DNA of 64,000 nucleotides, from the NCBI GenBank assembly GCA_041736675.1, contig JBGSTD010000026.1, forward strand, positions 1 through 64,000. Reading direction: 5' to 3'. Origin of the DNA: Salaquimonas sp041736675. GTDB taxonomy: Bacteria; Pseudomonadota; Alphaproteobacteria; Rhizobiales; Rhizobiaceae. Shown one piece after another: positions 17,927-26,438 of this stretch. A program made the translations under genes and the position numbers. The notes under the pieces are model-generated. The model worked only from the letters and a program-made list of their open reading frames with translations, did no database searches and had not been told where the DNA came from. How positions within the stretch are numbered: position 1 is the stretch's first letter; each line of letters opens with the position of its first letter.

Positions 17927-19534
17927 TCAATCCCCCGAAACAAAGGCTTCAATGAGCCACTTCCCGCCATCGCGGCGCGCAATCATGCGGGTGCCGTTCA
18001 AGGGCGCCGCATCCTGCGCCCGCACATAGGCAAGGCAGTGACCGGGCACTGCGACCGGCAGCCAGCCAAAAGCGTGCCAGTTCACTATTTCGCTGCCCGC
18101 ATCAGATGCAGAATCAGGCGCAGCCAAACGCAAAACACTGAACGGCAGCTTTGCCAGTATCGGAGAATTGTCATCTGGCCCGGCACGAAGCACCAGATCA
18201 GGCCCCGCAAGATAGGCATCCATGCCGTCATCACCCTGCGGCCAGGCCGCAAAGAACCACGGCCAGGTCACGGTTTGTTGGTTATCGCCACCACCGGATT
18301 GACCCTTGTCGCTCTCGCTCCAACCGCCCGCAGCCAGCAGCCGGTCCAGCGTTTTCCAGAACTCGGCCTCGCCGTTTATCTCATGACCGCGATCGAGCAT
18401 GGAAAGAAATTCCTGCAGGCCGCCCTCTCCGCCAAAGGAAACCAGCACATCATCGGCCAGCAATGCAGTGAAATCTGCAAGACTTCTTTCACGCGCAATG
18501 CGGCGCAGTTCATTTTCAAGTGTAGCCGCTTCCTGTGTCGGCGGAGGCGGAGCAGGCAGGCGCTCATCTTGCAACTGGCTGCATTCGCCGGCATTGCCCG
18601 CTATCCACATCTTGTGATCGCGGCTGATCTGGCCGTCTTTGCCTTCCATTTCGAGGTCTACCATCAGCCCTTCAGGCATGATCTTGAGGATCAGAGCATA
18701 GTCGGCGACCACATCAAACACCGGTTTGGCGCTGTCCCTGAGCGGGCGGAATACAGACAGCTTTTGCCCATGCACGCCAACATGGGTAACGGCGGCAATG
18801 ACCGGCTCCTTTGCCGCACTCGCCAGCACGATAGGGAAAAAGCCGTCCAGTTCGCAATTGTCATCCTCAAAGTCACAAAACGAACCGCCTTGAAGTTCAT
18901 AACTGGCGATAATCTCAAGATTGTCATTGTGGAGTATAACGATGCGCGGTGTCAGGCTGTCAGGATCGATTCCCTCTTCGCGCAGATGTAAAGCAGCATC
19001 GGTATTGCCAATGCGCGAATTGAAGTCCGGGCCTTCATAGCGCCAAAAATAGGGCGCATTGGGAAAGGCGACATTCTTGCCTGGCACCGGAATTTCCGCA
19101 TGTGCAAAGACTGGCAACATAAGCGCAAGAAGGATGGTCGCCACCAATACCCACAAGACAGGTTGAAGCCCCGAAAACTCTTTTTGGAAAACACCGCCTG
19201 ACATGTCTGTTGCATTCTCGAGCAGCCCTGTTTCAGCCAATTTAACCGGCCTGAACAGTTCATGCGGATCAGCTGGAACACGATTGCCTGCCCCGGCAAT
19301 AATCGGCACATAGCCCAGGGCTTTGATCCCGGCGCATGCATTGCCGACAGCTTCATGCAAATCGCTGCCAATAGCTGCAAATGAGGGACCTTCCCAAACA
19401 GAAAAGACAACACGGTTTTCCTGACCTTCGCGCCAGCCGACTGTGCCGTCAACTTCAACCGAGTTGGCGAGTGCGTGGAACACGATGCGTTCATAACTGT
19501 CATCGGACTGGGGGAGCAGGCTTTCATCCGCCAT
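17927..19534 (-). CDS. Single-pass membrane protein with large periplasmic part, unknown function
   Basis: This 535-residue product has a cytosolic N-terminal domain (about 1-120). One membrane helix follows (about 125-150, V-L-W-V-L-V-A-T-I-L-L-A-L-M-L), then a long, presumably exported region. The C-terminal ~110 residues look SH3-like (L-V-L-R-A-G-P-D-D-N-S-P-I-L-A-K-L-P, then V-N-W-H-A-F-G-W-L-P-V) and end in a segment typical of SnoaL-like or SH3 assay domains. The ATG at 19534 has GAGGAG 9 nt upstream and overlaps the previous gene by 11 bases. Function is unknown. Confidence 0.75.
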   Translation of the reverse strand: MADESLLPQSDDSYERIVFHALANSVEVDGTVGWREGQENRVVFSVWEGPSFAAIGSDLHEAVGNACAGIKALGYVPIIAGAGNRVPADPHELFRPVKLAETGLLENATDMSGGVFQKEFSGLQPVLWVLVATILLALMLPVFAHAEIPVPGKNVAFPNAPYFWRYEGPDFNSRIGNTDAALHLREEGIDPDSLTPRIVILHNDNLEIIASYELQGGSFCDFEDDNCELDGFFPIVLASAAKEPVIAAVTHVGVHGQKLSVFRPLRDSAKPVFDVVADYALILKIMPEGLMVDLEMEGKDGQISRDHKMWIAGNAGECSQLQDERLPAPPPPTQEAATLENELRRIARERSLADFTALLADDVLVSFGGEGGLQEFLSMLDRGHEINGEAEFWKTLDRLLAAGGWSESDKGQSGGGDNQQTVTWPWFFAAWPQGDDGMDAYLAGPDLVLRAGPDDNSPILAKLPFSVLRLAAPDSASDAGSEIVNWHAFGWLPVAVPGHCLAYVRAQDAAPLNGTRMIARRDGGKWLIEAFVSGD

Positions 19535-19739
19535 CAAGGCTCTCCTCATATAATGCCTGCATTTCCTGGCGGCGGATGACCTTCTCGACCGCCTCCAGGA
19601 CTTTTATCCTGTCGACTTCCCCGGGATGGACCGCAATCACATGGGCGCGGCATTCGGCATAGATTTGTTCGCGCCGCTGCGCATCGGGTGCCCCTTCGGC
19701 ATGCAAGCGGTCAAACACGAGACGGTAAGGATCGATCAT
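19524..19739 (-). CDS. Small helical protein, first gene of the four-gene operon
   Basis: This 71-residue product is predicted all-helical and contains R-R-E-Q-I-Y-A-E-C-R-A and L-E-A-V-E-K-V-I-R-R-Q-E-M. The same pattern occurs at the start of the 302-residue membrane protein two genes downstream, so the two are probably paralogous domains. The ATG at 19739 begins the similarity; the open frame upstream to 19823 is not supported. I do not recognise a named family. Confidence 0.65.
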   Translation of the reverse strand: MIDPYRLVFDRLHAEGAPDAQRREQIYAECRAHVIAVHPGEVDRIKVLEAVEKVIRRQEMQALYEESLDGG

Positions 19740-19912
19740 GCCACCAGCCCTCCAACACTCAGCCGCCAACCACACATTTCCGGAAATATTACTTAGTTCT
19801 CGCGAATGGCATCTGTCAAGCAAGCCAAACCCGCAGAAAATCGAGCACAGTCAGGGGCTTGCCAATATCATTTGGTCAATAATGGGTTGTTGGGACGCGA
19901 ACTCGGTTCCCG

Positions 19913-21721
19913 TTACAAAAGCCCGGCCTCGCGAAAGTCCGATTTGAATTTTTCAAGCAGCGCCTGATCGCTGAAGGGCCGCGAGATTGCCCACTCGTCA
20001 ACCGTAAAAAGCGGATCAAGTTCGAGCAGGGTTGCTGCGCATTTCCTGGCCTCGTCTGCCTTGTTTTGACGAATGAGCGCAATTGGCAGTCCGATCCAGG
20101 CCCGGGCATATTCCGGATGATTTTTGATGACCTGTTTGAAAATATGTTCCGCCTCAGCATTTTCGTCCATCGCAAGCAGGGTAAGCGCCAGATTGGATGC
20201 AATCCACGCCGGGGTGAATGGGGATTTTGAAATTGCTTTCTTGTAGGAAACAACTGCAGTTTCAAAATCCCCGATCAGGTCATACAAGGCACCTTCGAAA
20301 GCGACAATTTCGGCAGATTCAGGCGCAAGTTTCTTTGCGGTTTGCATCAGTTTTTTTGCCAGATCCGAGTCACCGCTGAAATACTGGACATAGGCACCAA
20401 GCGCCAGTACATCAGGATGATCAGTGGCAATTGATTTTGCATCGGAATAAAACTTCATTGCCTCGCCAATTGAATTTTCCTGATTAGTGCTCCAGCCAAG
20501 ACGCAACTCATCCAGATGCCAAAAACCAAGGCCAACGATGGCACTCAGATAAGTGGGATCGAGATCAATTGCCTCCTGGTAATAGGTTCTGGCAATCCGG
20601 TGACTCTCCCTTGTATATCGCCTCGCAAGGTCATGTCCCCTTTGAAAGGCTTCCCATGCTTTGCCGGAAATTGTCGCCCGGCGCCACAACTGCGCTTGTT
20701 CACCTTCGGTAAGCACAAGTTGCAAGGCCGATACAATATCTCGTGCGATCTGGTCCTGGAAATCAAAGGATTGATCAAAGTGACCGTCAATCCGGTCAAC
20801 CCAGATTGCCTTGCCATCACTTGCAGCCGTCAATTGCGCGGTTATCCTTAGTTTTTCACCCACCGATTGCATCGATCCATGTAAAATGTAGTCTGGAATG
20901 TTTTTTCCTATGTCACTGGCCACAACAATTGAGCCGCTCAACCGCGACAGGATCAGGCTGATCTCATCAACCAATGCCTCGCCCAGAAACTGCCCCCGCT
21001 CCTCATTTCCGATATGTCTGAAATTACGAATGAGCAGAACAGGTTTTCGGACATTGTCGAGCAACAATACCGGAGCTTTTTTATCCCGCTTGTAAGCGCC
21101 AAGTCGCTCTGTGTATTGGGGAACATCAATCTTCAGTACATTGGGATCTTCGGAAATGTTTTTGAGTTTCAGTTTGCCGATTTTTCGCAATCTCGCGGCA
21201 TTCGGCAAACGCGATAACCGGCTCACTTCCTCGGTAAACAAAACCTCGCCTGGCGCCGCAAGAGCCTGAAGTCTCGCCGCCACATTGATGGAGTTTCCAT
21301 AAAAGTCATCATCGATGGAAAACACTTCTCCATATGCGAGGCCGATTTTCCAATGCCCTGCAGAAAAATCATTGTTTTTCGAGTGGAGCTGGAAAAGCTG
21401 CAATTGTGCCTCATAAGCAGCCATCAGCAAACTGTTGACAGCAGGAAAAAGGGCCAGCACGAAATCACCAGGTGTCTGAACCACTCTGCCGCCGTTTGAT
21501 ATGATCGTATTGGTGATAACCCTTCGGGTGACGCGCAGCAAATCAATGGCATTATGCAGATCACGATTTATGAGTTCTGAATAGCCGACAAGATCCGCTG
21601 TGAGGATACCAACCAGATGGCCGCTTATGAACCCGCCTTCGTTGTCAGGCAAGGATTGGTCAACGCGCATGGTGTTCCCGAGCGGTGTGGGCATAGTCTC
21701 TCCGGAAAGCATTCTAGTCAT
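19913..21721 (-). CDS. Class III adenylate/guanylate cyclase with TPR repeats
   Basis: The product is about 602 residues. The cyclase domain (about 35-200) begins G-I-L-T-A-D-L-V-G-Y-S with a metal-binding Asp. It has G-D-F-V-L-A-L-F for the second metal site and N-S-I-N-V-A-A-R for the transition-state Asn and Arg, so it may be active. A middle domain (about 230-350) resembles the FlgO-like module of such proteins, with L-H-G-S-M-Q-S and A-I-W-V-D-R. C-terminal TPR repeats run from about 370 to 580. It lies 62 nt after the 123-residue protein and is probably cotranscribed. Internal ATGs at 21712 and 21694 are possible starts. Confidence 0.85.
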   Translation of the reverse strand: MTRMLSGETMPTPLGNTMRVDQSLPDNEGGFISGHLVGILTADLVGYSELINRDLHNAIDLLRVTRRVITNTIISNGGRVVQTPGDFVLALFPAVNSLLMAAYEAQLQLFQLHSKNNDFSAGHWKIGLAYGEVFSIDDDFYGNSINVAARLQALAAPGEVLFTEEVSRLSRLPNAARLRKIGKLKLKNISEDPNVLKIDVPQYTERLGAYKRDKKAPVLLLDNVRKPVLLIRNFRHIGNEERGQFLGEALVDEISLILSRLSGSIVVASDIGKNIPDYILHGSMQSVGEKLRITAQLTAASDGKAIWVDRIDGHFDQSFDFQDQIARDIVSALQLVLTEGEQAQLWRRATISGKAWEAFQRGHDLARRYTRESHRIARTYYQEAIDLDPTYLSAIVGLGFWHLDELRLGWSTNQENSIGEAMKFYSDAKSIATDHPDVLALGAYVQYFSGDSDLAKKLMQTAKKLAPESAEIVAFEGALYDLIGDFETAVVSYKKAISKSPFTPAWIASNLALTLLAMDENAEAEHIFKQVIKNHPEYARAWIGLPIALIRQNKADEARKCAATLLELDPLFTVDEWAISRPFSDQALLEKFKSDFREAGLL

Positions 21722-21783
21722 TTTACGCGCACCTAGCGCAAATCAGATGCAGGAATTGCATCGCCAATTTGCTAAACTGCCAT

Positions 21784-22155
21784 TTACCTGCCGCAGCCAA
21801 ATAAAACCGCTTCACCCAGCTTTTCGGCATCATCGTCAGAGATGGAATTTGCATAATCTTCCCATGTCTGGACTGGCTGGCCACTGCCTGTGTCGATATC
21901 CACATCTGGCACAGGCAGTGCCAGCCAGATCATTCTTGTATTGTCGTCAATATCCTGATCGACAATCACATCAATGACGATGTCTTTCTTCTTTCTGTTA
22001 CCAACTCTGGGTCCAACAAGATCAAGCAGCGGAGCGAGCTTTGCTACAGCCACCTTGGGGTCAATAACGCCTTTGCCGGAATTTTCCTTCCACAGTTCGA
22101 TAATTGCCTTACCGATCAATTTGGCATTTGTTTTTGGCTTTACTCTTCTGGGCAT
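21784..22155 (-). CDS. Small acidic protein ending in Cys-Gly-Arg, possible YcaO substrate
   Basis: This 123-residue protein has a basic N-terminus (M-P-R-R-V-K-P-K), an amphipathic helix, a strand-rich acidic middle (D-I-V-I-D-V-I-V-D-Q-D-I-D-D) and a C-terminal tail G-E-A-V-L-F-G-C-G-R. Its only cysteine is third from the end. The ATG at 22155 has GGAGAA 6 nt upstream and starts 16 nt after the protease stop, so the two are cotranscribed. A longer open frame in this register overlaps the protease gene and is not real. I recognise no family. That it is modified by the nearby YcaO enzyme is inference from position only. Confidence 0.75.
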   Translation of the reverse strand: MPRRVKPKTNAKLIGKAIIELWKENSGKGVIDPKVAVAKLAPLLDLVGPRVGNRKKKDIVIDVIVDQDIDDNTRMIWLALPVPDVDIDTGSGQPVQTWEDYANSISDDDAEKLGEAVLFGCGR

Positions 22156-22171
22156 CTGGTTTCTCCAATAT

Positions 22172-23320
22172 TTACAAAGCAACTTCCACGGCAGAAATGT
22201 CAGGTATTGCAGGCAAGGTCCCGGCGGGCCGCATGGGCAAGGCAGGGAGATAATACTGTTCATCATCCTCGGTAGTTCCGGCCAAAACAAAGCCGGCAAG
22301 TTTACGATATTTTCCAGGATTCTTGTGGCCAGCATAAACAACGGCCGCGCCGGAATCACCCGGCCTGCTGAACTGGTTGGATACAGCCCGCACCAGGAAG
22401 AAATCGCCATCGCTATCAGGCAGGCGTCGCCACACGAGCCCGATATCGCGCGCCACACTTAATCCTGTGGTTGCTCCGTATTTTGCCAAAACATCCCCGC
22501 GCTCGGGTTCAGAAACACCTGTCAAGTCGCCAAGCGCCCTTATTCTGTTTTGAAAAGATTTAACTGAAGCACCGACTATCGCTTTGGCAATATCCGGCCA
22601 CGGAGCCGGATCCTGAGGCCACAAAAATGGCGCATTGGATGGCCACCCATCTAGCGCCCCGTCAAATGACAGGCCGGAACCATAGGCGTAAGTCCTGATG
22701 TCCCCGCCGTCCCTGTGGTGCATGACATGAGCGCAACTGACACAAGCATTACTTACAGACCATTCAGGAAAGATTTGAGTTGCTGTAGCGGGGTGCCTTA
22801 TCTTCGCATTCGGCCCTCCAACAAAAGCGATGGTACCCCAATAGGTGCCGCCGGGATTGGCTGACCAATAGGTAGAGTTGAAAATTGCATCCCCACCAAA
22901 AAGTGGGCTTGGCGCAGGATTTACGGAGGGGAATGCTGCAGTCGCTGCTGTTGCAGAAGTTGCATTTACAGTGCCCGCTGTTTCCACCTGACCGACGGCA
23001 GCAAACCCTGTTGTTTGAGCAGGCTGCAAATTGCGCAACTCAGACCCGGACATCCTGTACCTCGGCTTCTTGCGCCCGGTAAGATATATTTTCCAGTTTT
23101 GACCAGCGCTTGTAAAACTTACGAAGTTTGGAAGATTGGGCTCATTGTCCTTGTCGACAAGAATGTAACAATCGGCAAACTTGACGCCGCCACCCCCACC
23201 TCCGGCCGAATGGGGATATACAGGACCAAATCCCCAAATGCCCGTATGGATATTTGACGGATAACCCAGCGCATTGCGAACCCCGGAAAGAATATTGGCA
23301 TGATCAAGATCAGTCAGCAT
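22172..23320 (-). CDS. Trypsin-like serine protease, cytosolic
   Basis: This 382-residue product has no signal peptide. The C-terminal half shows a chymotrypsin-like triad: His198 in C-V-S-C-A-H-V-M, a candidate Asp243 in W-P-D-I-A, and Ser323 in S-R-P-G-D-S-G-A-A-V-V. The N-terminal ~170 residues hold a poly-Gly stretch and an Ala/Thr-rich linker. The ATG at 23320 has GGGAG about 9 nt upstream; an 11-codon extension exists without support. It is divergent from the YcaO gene and leads an operon with the 123-residue protein. A role as processing peptidase is plausible but unproven. Confidence 0.8.
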   Translation of the reverse strand: MLTDLDHANILSGVRNALGYPSNIHTGIWGFGPVYPHSAGGGGGGVKFADCYILVDKDNEPNLPNFVSFTSAGQNWKIYLTGRKKPRYRMSGSELRNLQPAQTTGFAAVGQVETAGTVNATSATAATAAFPSVNPAPSPLFGGDAIFNSTYWSANPGGTYWGTIAFVGGPNAKIRHPATATQIFPEWSVSNACVSCAHVMHHRDGGDIRTYAYGSGLSFDGALDGWPSNAPFLWPQDPAPWPDIAKAIVGASVKSFQNRIRALGDLTGVSEPERGDVLAKYGATTGLSVARDIGLVWRRLPDSDGDFFLVRAVSNQFSRPGDSGAAVVYAGHKNPGKYRKLAGFVLAGTTEDDEQYYLPALPMRPAGTLPAIPDISAVEVAL

Positions 23321-23494
23321 AGGTATACTCCCAAGTGAATCCTGGCAGTTCAACGTTATGCCCCGCCTAGACTTTCCTATAAAAACGTCTCAAAATCAAT
23401 AAATTAGTATACCGGATAAAATTCGATTGCATGAAATGACCAAAAAGCTCGTTAAATCAGATTTGTAGGTTCCAAAAACGGATTGGGAATTTGC

Positions 23495-24691
23495 ATGACC
23501 AAGGACAGCGTTGTCAGGTTGTTGGACATTAAAGCCGGAGAATTCTGTCCGTTTTTCCTCTCGGCTGGTATTCTGCCACCCGATCAATATGGGGTTCAAA
23601 GGGTTGTGAGCGGAAAGGGCTTTTCGCAGGAAGAAGCAAGAAAAAACTGCGCATTTGAAGCAAGTGAACGCAGCGCGGCAATTCTACCGCCACTCAATAA
23701 AAGGCAATCGGTTTGGTGCTCTTACGATAACATCGGCCAAAATGCGATTGACCCCCGCCAATTGCTCATGCTTTCGCAAGAACAATATGCAAAGCGACAC
23801 ATATGGAACACGGCGACTACTGGGGATTTTCACATACCGCCCCGATTTGATCCGCAAATGCAGATAGAATGGGTCACCGCTGCGGAATTGTCGGACGGGA
23901 AAGAAGTTCTTGTTCCGGCTGCAATCACATATCTGAGATACGAAAATCCGGGACGGTATGGGTTGCCAACACCAGATTCCAATGGTCTTGCATTGGGTGA
24001 TACTCCCAACAATGCCATTGAGAACGCTTGCCTCGAATTGATAGAAAGAGATGCGGTATCGATATGGTGGTACAATGAATTGCCAAAGCCAGCCTTGTCG
24101 ATCAACGATCATCTATCAGTCCTGATCAATGATTTCGAGAAATGGACGCGAGCGCAGGACAGGGAATTCTGGTTGCTGGATTTGACCGCTGATTTGGCTG
24201 TTCCGGTTGCTGCAGCAGTGTCTTGCGGGAAAGACGGAACTGATTATTCAATCGGGTTTGGGGCCGGATGGACAAATGAGGCCGCAGCGTGCTCTGCCTT
24301 GGGAGAACTGGTGCAGTTTGAAGCCTCAAGAAAATTGATGAAAAATATCAAACAGACAAAACCGGATCACCTGATACGCGTATTGGCAAAACCGGATGCG
24401 CGAATGAAAAGTTATCTGCAGCCCTGCCCTGCAAGACAGCAAGCAGTTCTGGGCAATCGTACCGGAAACATGAAATCCCTGCTGATATCAATGCTGGAAA
24501 AGGATTTAAAACCTGTCATATTCCGCTTCAATGAAAACAAGCCGTCGACCGTTCGAGCCATGATACCCGGATTACGGTCACTTTGGCCACGCTTTGCTCC
24601 AGGACGACTTTACGATGTTCCGTGGGAAACTGGAGAATTACCCGCAAGGAAGAAAGAGCATGAACTGAATCCCGTTCCGATTTTATACTGA
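23495..24691 (+). CDS. YcaO family cyclodehydratase-like protein
   Basis: This 398-residue protein matches the YcaO ATP-binding fold. Visible are G-K-G-F-S-Q-E-E-A-R-K-N-C-A-F-E-A-S-E-R near residues 40-60, N-G-L-A-L-G-D-T near 165, A-I-E-N-A-C-L-E-L-I-E-R-D-A near 175-190, and A-A-C-S-A-L-G-E-L-V-Q-F-E near 260-273. YcaO enzymes phosphorylate a backbone amide of a peptide or protein to form azolines, thioamides or amidines. The C-terminus N-P-V-P only partly resembles the Pro-rich tail of azoline-forming members. No partner E1-like, TfuA or dehydrogenase gene is adjacent. The ATG at 23495 has GGGA 7 nt upstream. Confidence 0.88.
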   Translation: MTKDSVVRLLDIKAGEFCPFFLSAGILPPDQYGVQRVVSGKGFSQEEARKNCAFEASERSAAILPPLNKRQSVWCSYDNIGQNAIDPRQLLMLSQEQYAKRHIWNTATTGDFHIPPRFDPQMQIEWVTAAELSDGKEVLVPAAITYLRYENPGRYGLPTPDSNGLALGDTPNNAIENACLELIERDAVSIWWYNELPKPALSINDHLSVLINDFEKWTRAQDREFWLLDLTADLAVPVAAAVSCGKDGTDYSIGFGAGWTNEAAACSALGELVQFEASRKLMKNIKQTKPDHLIRVLAKPDARMKSYLQPCPARQQAVLGNRTGNMKSLLISMLEKDLKPVIFRFNENKPSTVRAMIPGLRSLWPRFAPGRLYDVPWETGELPARKKEHELNPVPILY

Positions 24692-24712
24692 CTTTCTACA
24701 GAGGATTAGGGT

Positions 24713-25303
24713 GTGACGAACAAGGTTACAGTGCGAAGGGCACTTGCTGGCGATGTTGCAGATCTGGCGGTGATGCTCGATATTGCCAGCTATGGCCTTG
24801 TTGCCTGGGCCTGGAGCAGGATGGCTTCGCCGGGAACTTCACCCATAGAATTTGGCAGAAATCGTATCCTTTCGCTCAAGGGCCTGCCCAGTTACCATGA
24901 AAATTGGAGTATCGCTGAATATGCCGGTGTCAAGGCTGGCGGAATGGGAGGGTACCGTATACCTGACCCATATGATCCGGGAGATATCGGCGACCTGCCG
25001 GATGTCTACACGCCGCTGTTGGAACTTGAATCACTCGCCCCAGGTTCGTGGCATTTGACGGCTTTGGCCGTATATCAGGAGTATCGCAATCTTGGCATCG
25101 GCAGTATTTTTCTTGAAGAAGCGGAAAAACGGGCCTTGAATGAGGGATGCCGCCTGATTTCAATAATTGTTCATGACACCAACAATTCAGCACAGCGGCT
25201 GTACAGGCGCAAAGGCTTTTCTCTGGTTGATCGCCGTATTGCGCATCCTTTCGCCGGCACGCCGCAGAGTGAATGGCTGTTGTTTCAAAAAACGCTCAAC
25301 TGA
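24713..25303 (+). CDS. GNAT family N-acetyltransferase
   Basis: This 196-residue protein has the GNAT core: W-H-L-T-A-L-A-V-Y-Q-E-Y-R-N-L-G-I-G-S-I-F-L with the acetyl-CoA pyrophosphate loop, then V-H-D-T-N-N-S-A-Q-R-L-Y-R-R-K-G-F. It starts with GTG 21 nt after the YcaO stop, with GAGGAT upstream, so the two are cotranscribed. Acetyltransferases occur as tailoring enzymes in some ribosomal peptide pathways. Here the acceptor is unknown. Confidence 0.85.
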   Translation: MTNKVTVRRALAGDVADLAVMLDIASYGLVAWAWSRMASPGTSPIEFGRNRILSLKGLPSYHENWSIAEYAGVKAGGMGGYRIPDPYDPGDIGDLPDVYTPLLELESLAPGSWHLTALAVYQEYRNLGIGSIFLEEAEKRALNEGCRLISIIVHDTNNSAQRLYRRKGFSLVDRRIAHPFAGTPQSEWLLFQKTLN

Positions 25304-25365
25304 TTTTCCGCATCATATCGGCCCGCTGCCCGCCATTAAGTGTCTGCAGTTCGACCTGTTCGCAT

Positions 25366-26163
25366 TCAGTCCTCGAAAACCGGATCGGTTGTGAATTTTC
25401 CGCCTTGGTATATTGCCATAACATCATCCTTGCCGGGCAAAGCCTCGCTTTTCTCAACCTTGGTTCTGAAGACTTCCGAATTGTGTTTCGGCTTCCAGCC
25501 AAGCCAACTGACATTTGAATTGTCCCACCAGACAGTGTTGTTGTCGGACATTCCGTAGATCACCGGGCAGCCAAGCCGTGGGACGTAAAAACAGCGCCGT
25601 ACGAGATCGGCAAAATCTTCCACATGAAACCAGCTGGAAAGCATGCGCCTGTTAACCGGTTCGACAAAACAGGAGCCGATACGAACGATTGCTGTCTCGA
25701 CACCAAACTTGTCGTGATACATTGAGGCCATCGCTTCACCAAAACATTTTGATACCCCATAAAGGCCATCCGGTTTTGCTCTCGCTGTATTGTCCAGCCT
25801 TTGATCCTGCTGGTAAAAACCGACAACATGATTGGAACTGGCAAAGATGATGCGCGGATTGCCGTTTTTCCGGGCGGCCTCGTATAGATTGAAAACGCCA
25901 TCGATATTGGCCTTGCGTATCTTGTCATAGGAGGCTTCCACCGATACCCCGCCAAGATGCACGATTGCATCACACCCAGAAACCATTTGATCGACCGCAT
26001 GACTTTCAGACAGATCGCAGAGCTGGAATTCGATGTTTTCGCCTCTGGTGCCGGGATCAACAATATCCGACAATCTCACTTTTTCTGCCATTGGCAGCAA
26101 AAAAGGAAGTAGCTGTTTTCCAACACCACCAGCAGCACCCGTCAGCAAAATTCGTTTCAACAT
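25366..26163 (-). CDS. udh: Uronate dehydrogenase
   Basis: This 265-residue short-chain (extended SDR) protein has the NAD-binding motif L-T-G-A-A-G-G-V-G-K at residues 6-15. The catalytic Y-G-V-S-K (Tyr-x-x-x-Lys) and upstream S-S-N-H-V-V-G-F are intact. Length and motifs match Agrobacterium-type Udh. That enzyme oxidises D-galacturonate or D-glucuronate with NAD+ to the aldarolactone. It is divergent from gci, the next enzyme of the same pathway. The ATG at 26163 starts the fold; an ATG four codons earlier is possible. Confidence 0.9.
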   Translation of the reverse strand: MLKRILLTGAAGGVGKQLLPFLLPMAEKVRLSDIVDPGTRGENIEFQLCDLSESHAVDQMVSGCDAIVHLGGVSVEASYDKIRKANIDGVFNLYEAARKNGNPRIIFASSNHVVGFYQQDQRLDNTARAKPDGLYGVSKCFGEAMASMYHDKFGVETAIVRIGSCFVEPVNRRMLSSWFHVEDFADLVRRCFYVPRLGCPVIYGMSDNNTVWWDNSNVSWLGWKPKHNSEVFRTKVEKSEALPGKDDVMAIYQGGKFTTDPVFED

Positions 26164-26235
26164 GGTTTGGCCCATTGCAATTGTATTGGTAAAACGCCCG
26201 GATCCACCGAACAGAATGGATAAGGAGCCGGTAAA

Positions 26236-26251
26236 ACTTGTAAACACAAGT
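26236..26251. promoter_or_regulatory. Inverted repeat in the udh/gci divergent region, possible operator
   Basis: ACTTGT and ACAAGT are perfectly inverted around a 4-base spacer. The site lies 72 bp from the udh start and about 190 bp from the gci start. It could bind a regulator of uronate catabolism, but no regulator gene is in the window. Confidence 0.35.
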
Positions 26252-26438
26252 ACGGCAAGAATGGCAACACAAAACGGGAAAATAGCCCAAGGCAGAGCTT
26301 TCGGCTTTTATGCAGGCAGTGTAGGCTTAACCATTGAGGCCTAAAAAACCAGCCAAACAGGAACTTCGACTTTGGTAAAAATGCGGGATTAAAAAATCAG
26401 AATGTCGTCAAAGACGGCAAAACCTGGAGTGTCTGGAA

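Noticed and set aside
22156..22458. N-terminal extension of the 123-residue protein by 101 residues
   Set aside because: The extension lies within the protease coding sequence in another frame; the ATG at 22155 has a good ribosome-binding site.
26033..26344. Plus-strand open frame of 103 codons across the udh 5' region
   Set aside because: It is antisense to the udh start and continues through the promoter region without a ribosome-binding site. No known domain.
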